In this document: in pieces, positions 33,417-41,503 of the stretch
Layout: every line of letters begins with the position of its first letter
Numbering within the stretch: the stretch's first letter is position 1
NCBI GenBank assembly: GCA_934479825.1
Contig: CAKSOW010000015.1
Span: forward strand, 1-56,028
Source: an uncultured Eubacteriales bacterium
GTDB lineage: Bacteria; Bacillota; Clostridia; Oscillospirales; CAG-382
DNA length: 56,028 nt
Direction: 5' to 3'
Program-made: the position numbers and the translations under genes
The notes under the pieces: generated by a model
Told to the model about the DNA's origin: nothing
Seen by the model: only the letters and a program-made list of their open reading frames with translations
The model's database searches: none

Positions 33417-34127
33417 TTATTCGCCAAGATATGCTTTCTTGACCTGCTCATCATTGATAAGATCCGAAGCCTTGCCGGAAAGCGATATCTTGCCGGTCTC
33501 CAAAACATAGGCGCGGTCTGCAATCGAAAGCGCCTTCTTCGCATTCTGCTCAACAAGCAAAACTGTCGTGCCGTCCGCCGATACCTCCCGTATGATGTGG
33601 AAGATCTCATTCACCAAAAGCGGTGAAAGGCCCATGGACGGCTCATCCATTAAAATTATCTTCGGATTCGACATAAGCGCACGCCCCATGGCAAGCATCT
33701 GCTGTTCACCGCCCGAAAGCGTGCCCGCAATCTGCTTTTTGCGTTCTTCCAGACGCGGAAAATGCTTGTATACATAGGCCAAATTGCTGTCAAATTTTTT
33801 GGAATCGTGCAGAATATATGCGCCGAGTTTCAGATTGTCATACACCGTAAGCTCTTGGAATATCCGGCGTCCCTCCGGCACATGCGCCATTCCGAGCGAA
33901 AGAATCTTATGCGCCGGGGTCTTTATCAAGTCATGCCCCTCAAAAACGATACTGCCTGAACGCGGTGCGACAAGTCCCGTTATCGTGTGCAGAATCGTTG
34001 TCTTTCCGGCGCCGTTTGCTCCGATAAGCGCAATGATCTCTCCGGCGTCCACCTCGAACGAAACGCCCTTGATGGCATTGATCATGCCGTAATATACCTG
34101 TAAATCTTCGATTTTAAGCATTGCCAT
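33417..34127 (-). CDS. livF: Branched-chain amino acid ABC transporter ATP-binding protein LivF
   Basis: 236 aa. Walker A GANGAGKTT (about 36-44), Q-loop, signature LSGGEQQMLAMGRAL, Walker B ILMDEPSMGLSP, H-loop LLVEQN. The N-terminal LQVYYGMINAIKGVSFEV and length are typical of LivF rather than LivG. Last gene of livK-H-M-G-F (33 bp after livG). Drives import of Leu/Ile/Val or related amino acids with LivG. Confidence 0.95.
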   Translation of the reverse strand: MAMLKIEDLQVYYGMINAIKGVSFEVDAGEIIALIGANGAGKTTILHTITGLVAPRSGSIVFEGHDLIKTPAHKILSLGMAHVPEGRRIFQELTVYDNLKLGAYILHDSKKFDSNLAYVYKHFPRLEERKKQIAGTLSGGEQQMLAMGRALMSNPKIILMDEPSMGLSPLLVNEIFHIIREVSADGTTVLLVEQNAKKALSIADRAYVLETGKISLSGKASDLINDEQVKKAYLGE

Positions 34128-34160
34128 ATCCGTTTTTCCTCCCTATCCGCGATATTCCGT

Positions 34161-34937
34161 CTACTCGTCTTCGCCGAGATAGGCGGTAATGACACGCGGG
34201 TCGTTGAGAACCGCGGACGTTTCTCCGTGTGCAAGCACCTGTCCGAAATTCAAGACTGTGACTTCCTCACAGATTCCTCCCACAAGCTTCATATCGTGCT
34301 CGATCAAGAGGATCGTCATATCAAATTCCCGGTTGATAAGCCGGATAGTATCCATAAGCTCTGCGGTCTCGTTCGGGTTCATGCCGGCGGCCGGCTCGTC
34401 CAGCAACAAAAGCTTTGGACCGGTTGCCAGTGCACGCGCGATTTCAAGCTTTCTCTGCTTGCCGTAGGGCAGGTTGCAGGCAAGAATATTTCTCTCTTCT
34501 TTCAAGCCGAAAATATCGAGAAGTTCCTTGGCTTTATCGCGCATACGCGTTTCGTTTTCATAATGAACCGGCAGACGGAGCATGCTTTGCGCCGCCGTGC
34601 AACGAAATTCCGGGCGGTTATGCAGCCCGACCATAACGTTGCTGACAACCGTCATGTTATTGAACAGACGAATGTTCTGGAACGTGCGCGCGATACCCTT
34701 ATGGTTGATGGCTTCCTGGGTCTTGCCGGTGAGTTCCTCGCCGTCTAAATAAAACTTTCCGGCTGTCGGCTGGTATACGCCGGTGATCAGGTTGAACACG
34801 GTCGTTTTACCGGCGCCGTTCGGGCCGATAAGACCGTACAATTCTTTCTTTTCAATGGTAATATTGACGTCGTGCGCCGCCTTTAAGCCGCCGAAGGTAA
34901 TGCCGAGGTTTTCCGTTTTCAACATGGGTTCACTCAT
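34161..34937 (-). CDS. livG: Branched-chain amino acid ABC transporter ATP-binding protein LivG
   Basis: 258 aa. Walker A GPNGAGKTTVFN, LivG-type insertion with GIARTFQNIRLFNNMTVVSNVMVGL, signature LPYGKQRKLEIARAL (the LivG variant), Walker B LLLDEPAAGMNP, H-loop LLIEHDM. Starts inside the livM stop (34934-34937, 4-bp overlap), indicating translational coupling. Confidence 0.95.
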   Translation of the reverse strand: MSEPMLKTENLGITFGGLKAAHDVNITIEKKELYGLIGPNGAGKTTVFNLITGVYQPTAGKFYLDGEELTGKTQEAINHKGIARTFQNIRLFNNMTVVSNVMVGLHNRPEFRCTAAQSMLRLPVHYENETRMRDKAKELLDIFGLKEERNILACNLPYGKQRKLEIARALATGPKLLLLDEPAAGMNPNETAELMDTIRLINREFDMTILLIEHDMKLVGGICEEVTVLNFGQVLAHGETSAVLNDPRVITAYLGEDE

Positions 34938-36118
34938 TTGCTTTTACCTCCTTTGGAATCGCCGATATCGGGATTTCCCGTATTCGGCCGGTTGGGATTG
35001 ATGTCCGTCGTAAGAATCGCATCCATCGGAATCTTAGTCGGTACGCGGTCCCAGGACGCTTCATCATCCTTGAATTTCGCCGGGTCATGCTTCTTATGCT
35101 TCATGAGGTTCTTCAACAAGGCCGAAATGCGCAGCTTATCGCGAAGCGGCTGTAACGCCGGCGCATTGCTGAACACAACGATGAAGATAAGCACCAGTGC
35201 ATAAACAAGATACCGCAATGCGGCAAGCTCTGCCGGAACATAGTTCTGCAAGAGATAGTTGATGATCGGCACAAGGACGGCCGCGATGATCGAACCGGTA
35301 ATGCTGCCCATACCGCCGAGCACGACCATAACCAATATTTCGATTGAATAGTTATACGAGAAGAACGAGTATAAGACCGTTGCGGTATAATGGCTGTAAA
35401 TTACGCCTGCGATGCCGGCAAAGAAAGCAGCAAGGATAAAGACGAACAGCTTATAGAACGTGACGTTGATACCCATGGCTTTGGCGGCAATTTCATTATC
35501 GCGGATCGCGGTAACGGCACGGCCATGCTTGGAACGGATAAAATTCTGAATGAGCACAAGCATGACAAGCGCCACCACAAGGGTAACAATATACAAAGTC
35601 GGGCGGTTGCGGCTGTCATACTGGATAGCGCCGGTCTGCAAGCCCATAGCGCCGCCGAAGATTTTCTGATTTTTGAAAATGTTACGGACAATTTCGCCGA
35701 ACGCAAGCGTAACGATAGCAAGGTAATCGCCTTTTAAGCGCAGGCTCGGAAGTCCGATGATAAAGCCGAATACAGCGGCGACAAGTCCGCCCACGAGCAT
35801 AGCGAGAATCAAAACAACGAGTTTGTTCGGAATCGCGCTTTTCAGCATTAAGGCAACCGTACCGCCGATATAAGCGCCGATACACATGAATCCGGCATGT
35901 CCGAGGCTGAGTTCGCCTAAGAAACCGACGACGAGGTTAAGGGAAACTGCCAAAATAATGCTGAACCCAATCTGCGTAAACAGTCTTGCATACGACATTT
36001 TAAGGCCGCCGGTGAAATACATGATAAGGCCGACACCGAGGATGGCAAGCACTAACAGATAATTGATGGAATACTTGATCTTGAAATCTTTTTTTGCGCT
36101 TTTCAAATAGTTTGCCAT
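34934..36118 (-). CDS. livM: Branched-chain amino acid ABC transporter permease LivM
   Basis: 394 aa. About nine hydrophobic segments; GELSLGHAGFMCIGAYIGG is the LivM motif, and KMGINVTFYKLFVFILAAFFAGIAGV the cytoplasmic EAA-like loop. The N-terminus is a basic leader (KSAKKDFKIKYSINYL); the C-terminal cytoplasmic tail of about 60 polar residues is longer than usual. Three bases separate it from livH and it overlaps livG by 4 bp. Confidence 0.94.
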   Translation of the reverse strand: MANYLKSAKKDFKIKYSINYLLVLAILGVGLIMYFTGGLKMSYARLFTQIGFSIILAVSLNLVVGFLGELSLGHAGFMCIGAYIGGTVALMLKSAIPNKLVVLILAMLVGGLVAAVFGFIIGLPSLRLKGDYLAIVTLAFGEIVRNIFKNQKIFGGAMGLQTGAIQYDSRNRPTLYIVTLVVALVMLVLIQNFIRSKHGRAVTAIRDNEIAAKAMGINVTFYKLFVFILAAFFAGIAGVIYSHYTATVLYSFFSYNYSIEILVMVVLGGMGSITGSIIAAVLVPIINYLLQNYVPAELAALRYLVYALVLIFIVVFSNAPALQPLRDKLRISALLKNLMKHKKHDPAKFKDDEASWDRVPTKIPMDAILTTDINPNRPNTGNPDIGDSKGGKSK

Positions 36119-36121
36119 GCC

Positions 36122-36988
36122 TTACACCTTCTCTCTGAGCTTCTTGCCCAAGATACCGGTCGGGCGAACAAGCAAAATTACAATCAGCAAGCTGAATTCA
36201 AGCGCCGTCGTATACGGAGCAAGCGCCGGAATGCTCAGGCAGAATTTTTCGATAACGCCAAGCAAGATTCCCCCAAGCATAGCTCCCGGAATCGAACCGA
36301 TACCGCCGATAACAGCCGCCGTAAAAGCCTTGATACCGGGCATAGCGCCGAGGGTCGGTTCTGCGTTCGGAATCTGCAAGAGATAGAACATGCCGGCAAA
36401 AGCGGCGAGCGCCGAGCCGATCGCAAAGGTAATGGTGATGATCCGGTTGACGTTGATACCCATAAGCTTTGCGGCATCTCTGTCCTCAGAGACAGCGAGC
36501 ATGGCGCGGCCGGTACGGGTAACATTGATAAACACGGTCAGGGAAACCATGATAATAGCGCCGGCGACAAGCGTTACAACAGCGGCGGTATTGATTCCGT
36601 ATGCCTTCAAGAACGGAATGTCGCCAAAGCGCCAGCCGGGAACGGGCTTGGATTTCGACTCAAAGATAAGCTGTGCCAGACTCTGCAAGAGGTAGCTTAC
36701 GCCGATAGCCGTAATCAGCACCGCAAGGGGAGAGGCGCCGCGAAGCGGTTTATAGGCTGCCTTTTCGATAAAGACGCCGAGCAAGGTACAGACGATGACC
36801 GAAGCGACGACCGCGACGATCGGATTGGCCGTGGTGGTCATAGCGACCAAGATTGCATAGGCGCCGACCATGATGATATCGCCATGTGCGAAGTTCAGCA
36901 TTTTTGCAATGCCGTACACCATTGTGTAACCGAGCGCGATAAGGGCATAGATACTGCCGAGGCTCAGTCCGTCTATCAATGTGATCAT
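36122..36988 (-). CDS. livH: Branched-chain amino acid ABC transporter permease LivH
   Basis: 288 aa from ATG 36988 (GGAG upstream, spacing about 9); an extension to 37069 is unlikely. FIxGLSLGSIYALIALGYTMVYGI opening and LNFAHGDIIMVGAYAILV are canonical LivH. Forms the membrane channel with LivM. First permease gene after livK, separated by 247 bp with two hairpins that probably reduce expression relative to the binding protein. Confidence 0.94.
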   Translation of the reverse strand: MITLIDGLSLGSIYALIALGYTMVYGIAKMLNFAHGDIIMVGAYAILVAMTTTANPIVAVVASVIVCTLLGVFIEKAAYKPLRGASPLAVLITAIGVSYLLQSLAQLIFESKSKPVPGWRFGDIPFLKAYGINTAAVVTLVAGAIIMVSLTVFINVTRTGRAMLAVSEDRDAAKLMGINVNRIITITFAIGSALAAFAGMFYLLQIPNAEPTLGAMPGIKAFTAAVIGGIGSIPGAMLGGILLGVIEKFCLSIPALAPYTTALEFSLLIVILLVRPTGILGKKLREKV

Positions 36989-37132
36989 AAAAATCTCCTG
37001 CCTATCCAGTACAAACGTACTTTGGAATATGATTTTTTCATATTTGGGTTTTTTTCGGTCGGAAAACATGAATTTCCGGCGTATTCTTCTGCCGATAGGA
37101 CAATAAAAGCAAAGCCTTTAAAATACGCCAAA

Positions 37133-37212
37133 ACGGCGAAAGAACTTTTCGCCGAAAAAAACCGAAATATGGTGGGAAAGCTCCGTCAAAGAAACTTTGA
37201 TGGAGCTTCCGC
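37133..37212 (-). terminator. Attenuator-like hairpins between livK and livH
   Basis: Two stems: CGGCGAAA/TTTTCGCCG (37133-37154) and a longer GGAAAGCTCC..CTTTGATGGAGCTTCC (about 37168-37212), the latter followed on the minus strand by T-rich sequence. Placed just after livK, they resemble the partial terminators that keep ABC binding-protein mRNA in excess. The remainder of the 247-bp gap is unremarkable. Confidence 0.55.
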
Positions 37213-37235
37213 CGCAATTCGGAATGGGATCCGAA

Positions 37236-38387
37236 TTATTTGTTTAATTCGACAATGGTCGGAACTTTATTGCAAGCGCCGCTCTTGTCCCAAGTCATGG
37301 TACCGGTAGCGCCCGTATAGGTAAAGTCATCGCCGGTAACGACCGGGATAAGCTTATCGCAGAGGGTAGAGGCGTCGATGGTAACATCGTTTACGCCGGC
37401 CTTCTTCATAGCCTCGTAGATTACGTATACGGCGTCATAACCGTCAGCAGCAAACTGGTCGGGGAGCTTATTGTATTTTGCCTTATAAGCGTCTACAAAG
37501 CTCTTGACATTTTCATCGGTGCTGTTGACATCGAAAGGCGTGATGTAACGGATAAGGTTGGTAACGGTGGAGTCAATCTGATCGGAAATGCCGTCAAGGC
37601 CATCGCAACCGAAGAGAACGGCGTCACAGCCCTTTGCAACAGCGGCCTTAGCGACAAGGCCGGCTTCGGTATAATAGAACGGAAGGAAGATAACGTCGCA
37701 GTCTTTCAAAGCTTCTACCTGAGTTGAGAAATCTTTCTTATTTTCTGCGTCAAAAGTCTGGACGGAATACTCTTTGCCGAGTTTTTCCATTTCACCCTTG
37801 AAAGCCTCGTAGATGCCGGAAGAATACGCGTCGCTGGTATCATAGATAACGCCGACGGTCTCGTACTTTTCATTGATTTCATCAGCGGCAAGCACGCCCT
37901 GGTCAGGGTCGCCGAAGCAAACGCGGAAAGCGTTATCGCCGGTGTCGGTAATAGCGGCCGCGGAGGCGGAAGGCGTGATGAAGAAGAGGTGATCCTGAGC
38001 GGCCTTAGCGGCAAAGGATGCGCAAGAACCGGAGGTTACCGAGCCGAGGGAGACCTGCATACCTGCTTCATAGAGCATATCGTAGCCGGAAGCAGCGTCA
38101 GCCGCAGTAGCTTTATCATCTTTCATATCGAGTTTGAAATTGACGCCGTTCAAACCGCCGTTTGCATTGATTTCTTCAACGGCGAGGGTAGCGCCCTCCT
38201 GAACGGAGATGCCATAGCTGGATGCGTCGCCGGTAAGCGGACCGGTGCAGCCGATTACATATTCGGTATTGCCGGAGGTATAAGAACCGTCGGTCTTACC
38301 ATTGCCGCCAGATTCAGACTGGTTATTGCAGGAAGCAAGGGCAAAAGCCGTACAAGCTGCAAGAACAACTGCCAAGAGTTTTTTCAT
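37236..38387 (-). CDS. livK: Branched-chain amino acid ABC transporter substrate-binding lipoprotein
   Basis: 383 aa. MKKLLAVVLAACTAFALASCNNQSESGG: signal peptide with lipobox LASC, so a membrane-anchored lipoprotein in a Gram-positive. The mature part is a type-I periplasmic-binding fold (YVIGCTGPLTGDASSYGISVQEGA, ALKDCDVIFLPFYYTEAG, QFAADGYDAVYVI), the PF13458 Leu/Ile/Val family. First gene of the liv operon, driven by a strong TTGACA-N17-TATCAT promoter. Substrate preference cannot be read. Confidence 0.94.
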   Translation of the reverse strand: MKKLLAVVLAACTAFALASCNNQSESGGNGKTDGSYTSGNTEYVIGCTGPLTGDASSYGISVQEGATLAVEEINANGGLNGVNFKLDMKDDKATAADAASGYDMLYEAGMQVSLGSVTSGSCASFAAKAAQDHLFFITPSASAAAITDTGDNAFRVCFGDPDQGVLAADEINEKYETVGVIYDTSDAYSSGIYEAFKGEMEKLGKEYSVQTFDAENKKDFSTQVEALKDCDVIFLPFYYTEAGLVAKAAVAKGCDAVLFGCDGLDGISDQIDSTVTNLIRYITPFDVNSTDENVKSFVDAYKAKYNKLPDQFAADGYDAVYVIYEAMKKAGVNDVTIDASTLCDKLIPVVTGDDFTYTGATGTMTWDKSGACNKVPTIVELNK

Positions 38388-38430
38388 AAAAATTCCTCCA
38401 ATTTAAATTTGCGCGATGCGCAAGAGAATT

Positions 38431-38494
38431 CGGATATAATCCGACTGGGTTATATCATAGGATATATGATACACACATTTTTTACTTTTGTCAA
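38431..38494 (-). promoter_or_regulatory. livK promoter with a downstream dyad
   Basis: Minus strand TTGACA (38489-38494), 17 bp, TATCAT (38466-38471). A perfect CGGAT-ATA-ATCCG dyad (38431-38443) lies between promoter and RBS and could be an operator for an amino acid-responsive regulator. No transcription factor is identified. Confidence 0.65.
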
Positions 38495-38589
38495 GTAGTT
38501 GGGTGAAAAATATACGTTTTCATGCAAGAACGGTGCATATATACGAGGATATTTGTATAATAATGCGAAGCCCGGTTGGGGGTTTTTCG

Positions 38590-39575
38590 GGGGTGCTTTT
38601 AGGAAAAGCGCCCCGAAAGGCGGTGCGGCCGCCGACCGATTCTCACGCGGCAGCGTGAGTTAGCAGCCCTGAAAGGGCGGCTGGGGAGCCGCGTTACTTT
38701 TGCAAAAAGTAACAAAAGGGGCTTTTCGATTGCTTTTCGTTTCGCGAAAAGCAAGTAAGGGACGGTTTTACGTTCTTTTTGCTTCTGCAAAAAGAACCAA
38801 AAAGCAGACGGGGCTCCGCCCTGCGACCTCGGTTCAAAATTCCGAGCGGTGAACTTCTAATTAAATTGCAAGCTGTGTGCCTATCAAGAAATTTTGTGGG
38901 AAATCACGGTCTTGTGCCATACAGCTCGGAGTATTTTGAACCGGTGCGAGGGGGAGAGTTTACTGCGCAAGGATTTGTGGGTGTTTATAAAAAGGTAGGG
39001 TTTGATTTGGGTGGACAGCAGGTTATGTGTTTCCGAAAAAGGGGGAGTTTGGCGGAAAAGTGTTTTTGAGAGAACAGAAAGCTATTCTCCGGGAAATAGA
39101 TAGTTTCGGATGAGGATGCAAAAATCTCAGCGTTCTGCACACATGCAAACCATACTTCCTACCAACTCACGTTGGTTTCCTGTTTCCGCCGCAACCAAGA
39201 TAACGTGCAATTTTCCTTTTAATCAACTGCTTGCGGCAGCAAGCCCGCACTGCAACTCCGATTTTCCGCAAAACCTGATTCTGCGTTTCATCCAAGGTTC
39301 CCCTTTCGCACCGGTTCAAAGCCTAAAAGCTGTTTTAGACACGAACTGCTTCAATTTTTATAAAAAGCATGCCTGTGCAGAGCTTTGAACCGCACCCCGG
39401 AGTCCAGAGGGCCGCAGCCCTCTGGTGTACTTTTTGGTTACTTTTTCGTACAAGCGAAAAAGTAACATGAAAACCGTCCTTTTATGCTTTTCGGGGTACG
39501 AAAAGCACTCATTCCGGCTTTCCGGAAAAGAAAAGCCCTCCCAAGGTGCCTCTTTGGTCACTTTGCAAAAAGTAC
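38590..39575. repeat. Composite palindromic repeat, copy 2
   Basis: Between livK and the Amt-PII gene. Left cluster begins near 38590 with TCTCACGC/GCGTGAG and GCCCTGAAAGGGC stems, then GTTACTTTTGC, GCTTTTCG and GTTCTTTTTGC hairpins. Left arm 38830-38943 is the unique type B (114 bp, CCGAGC/GCTCGG interior). Right arm 39312-39392 is type A. The core from 39100 on is nearly identical to copy 1. Right cluster 39393-39575 has CCAGAGGGC/GCCCTCTGG and GTTACTTTTTCG hairpins. Confidence 0.85.
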
Positions 39576-39584
39576 CGCCTCTCC

Positions 39585-39613
39585 GGTGCGCGCCGGCCAA
39601 ACCGGCGCGCACC
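39585..39613 (-). terminator. Stem after the Amt-PII gene
   Basis: A 12-bp GC-rich stem GGTGCGCGCCGG / CCGGCGCGCACC with a 5-nt loop, eight bases past the stop codon. No U-run follows, so efficiency is uncertain. Confidence 0.5.
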
Positions 39614-39620
39614 ATGCCCG

Positions 39621-41369
39621 TTACTCGACGTCCTGCAAAGCGGCATAGCCCTCTTCACCGGTACGTACCTTGACGACATTCTCTACATTGTAGACAAAAA
39701 TCTTGCCGTCGCCGATATGTCCGGTATATAACGTCTTTTTCGCCGTTTCAATCACCATGCGTACCGGCACTTTGCTGACAACGATCTCTACCTGAATCTT
39801 CGGCAGCAAACTCGGCTCAACCTCAACACCGCGGTAATATTCCGGCTTGCCCTTCTGTACGCCGCAGCCCATGACATGCGTTACCGTCATACCGGTAATG
39901 CCAATGTTCATCATAGCCGCTTTCAAAGCCTCAAACATGCGCTCCTTGCAAATGATCTCCACTTTCGTAAGCTTTACACCGTTCACAGGTGCGGCAGGCG
40001 CTACCTCCGGTACAGATTCCACCGGCACAGCCTCAGCGACCGGCACATCGCCCGATACCACAACCGGCGCGCCGTCCGAATAGCTCTGTACCGACGGTGC
40101 AAAGTCGGCATAAGCGCTCGGAAGTCCATGCTCCGAAATGTCAAGTCCGGCAAGCTCATCTTCACGCGAAGCACGAAGTCCGATGGTCTTTTCGATAATT
40201 GTATAAGTAATTGTAATGCAAACCGAAGTCCATGCGATAATAGCCAAGATGCCCAAAACCTGGATGCCTAACTGATAAGCGCCGCCCTCGCCGTAGAATA
40301 AACCGGTCAATCCGGCAGGTGCGTCAGGATTTGCAAACAAACCGACAGCGATCGTACCCCAGATACCGTTACCCATATGCACGGCAACCGCACCGACCGG
40401 GTCATCGATATGCAGTTTCAAGTCGAGAAGTTCAACGATCAGTACCACGATAATGCCCGAAACGATACCGACGATAAACGAACCGAGCGCGTCGAGCGCG
40501 TCACAGCCTGCCGTGATGCCGACAAGGCCGGCAAGGGAAGCGTTGAGACACATCGAAACATCCGGTTTGCCGTTGCGAACCCAAGTAAAGATCATGCAGA
40601 CAACCGTTGCAACAGCCGGGGCAATGGTCGTGGTAAGGAAAATAGAGCCAAGCGATTCAACGCTCCATGCGGCGGCACCGTTAAAGCCGTACCAACCGAA
40701 CCAAAGAATGAAACAACCCAGTGCACCGAGCGGAATCGAATGACCCGGAATAGCGTTGACCTTTACCACTTTGCCGCTCTTATCCTTGACATATTTTCCG
40801 ATACGCGGACCGAGGAAAATCGCACCGATGAGGGCGCACACGCCGCCGACCGTGTGAATGGCGGCAGAACCGGCGAAATCGTGGAAACCGCGCGTGACAA
40901 GCCAACCTTGCGGATTCCACACCCAGCCGGCTTCAATCGGGTAGATAACAGCCGAAACGACAGCCGAATAGATGCAATACGCGCTGAATTTGGTGCGTTC
41001 TGCCATAGCGCCGGAAACGATGGTTGCCGCCGTTGCGCAGAAAACAAGGTTAAACACAAAGCTGGAAGCATTGGTTTGGATAAAAGAACCGAAATCGGTG
41101 AAGATCTGCAAATTCGGCACACCGATAAAGCCGAACAGATAATTTTCCGCCATCATTAACGAAAAACCGATGAAAACAAAGGGAATGGTACCGATACAGA
41201 AGTCCATAAGGTTCTTCATAATGATGTTACCGGCGTTTTTAGCTCTGGTAAAGCCGGTTTCTACCATGGCAAAGCCTGCCTGCATAAAGAAAACAAGAGC
41301 GGCTCCGATCAAATACCAGATGCCGAAAGCATTGCTTTCTACGAGCGATACGATGGATTGCGTATCCAT
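39621..41369 (-). CDS. amt: Ammonium transporter fused to a C-terminal PII signal protein
   Basis: 582 aa. Residues 1-430 are an Amt channel: about eleven hydrophobic segments, signal-like start, FVFIGFSLMMAENYLFGFIG, GVAVHMGNGIWG and related conserved Amt positions. After a Pro/Ala/Val-rich linker (about 430-465), the last 115 residues are a complete PII (GlnK) protein: KLTKVEIICKER, VTHVMGCGVQKGKPEYYRGVEVEP with the T-loop Tyr, and the B-loop TGHIGDGKIFVYNVENVVKVRTGE. In other bacteria GlnK is a separate protein that plugs Amt when nitrogen is ample; here it is tethered. Directly downstream of glnN's terminator. Confidence 0.92.
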   Translation of the reverse strand: MDTQSIVSLVESNAFGIWYLIGAALVFFMQAGFAMVETGFTRAKNAGNIIMKNLMDFCIGTIPFVFIGFSLMMAENYLFGFIGVPNLQIFTDFGSFIQTNASSFVFNLVFCATAATIVSGAMAERTKFSAYCIYSAVVSAVIYPIEAGWVWNPQGWLVTRGFHDFAGSAAIHTVGGVCALIGAIFLGPRIGKYVKDKSGKVVKVNAIPGHSIPLGALGCFILWFGWYGFNGAAAWSVESLGSIFLTTTIAPAVATVVCMIFTWVRNGKPDVSMCLNASLAGLVGITAGCDALDALGSFIVGIVSGIIVVLIVELLDLKLHIDDPVGAVAVHMGNGIWGTIAVGLFANPDAPAGLTGLFYGEGGAYQLGIQVLGILAIIAWTSVCITITYTIIEKTIGLRASREDELAGLDISEHGLPSAYADFAPSVQSYSDGAPVVVSGDVPVAEAVPVESVPEVAPAAPVNGVKLTKVEIICKERMFEALKAAMMNIGITGMTVTHVMGCGVQKGKPEYYRGVEVEPSLLPKIQVEIVVSKVPVRMVIETAKKTLYTGHIGDGKIFVYNVENVVKVRTGEEGYAALQDVE

Positions 41370-41406
41370 GACTGTTTCCTCCTAAAATATGTTTTTAACA
41401 AAAAAA

Positions 41407-41446
41407 CGTGCCGGAGATTTCCTGTATGTAAGAAGTCTCCGGCACG
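41407..41446 (-). terminator. Terminator of glnN
   Basis: CGTGCCGGAGA pairs with TCTCCGGCACG; on the minus strand it is followed by seven U's: a textbook intrinsic terminator. It separates glnN from the Amt-PII gene, whose own RBS TAGGAGG is just beyond. Confidence 0.85.
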
Positions 41447-41503
41447 TCCTTGTGCCTGTTTGTTATAAAATTGAACAGAAAGGAGTTCAATACGGTTATG
41501 CGA

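Noticed and set aside
32429..39673. Short frames such as those in the hairpin clusters (LVTF-x-Y-KRKSN-type translations)
   Set aside because: They arise from the GTTACTTTT hairpins and recur in different frames; not proteins.
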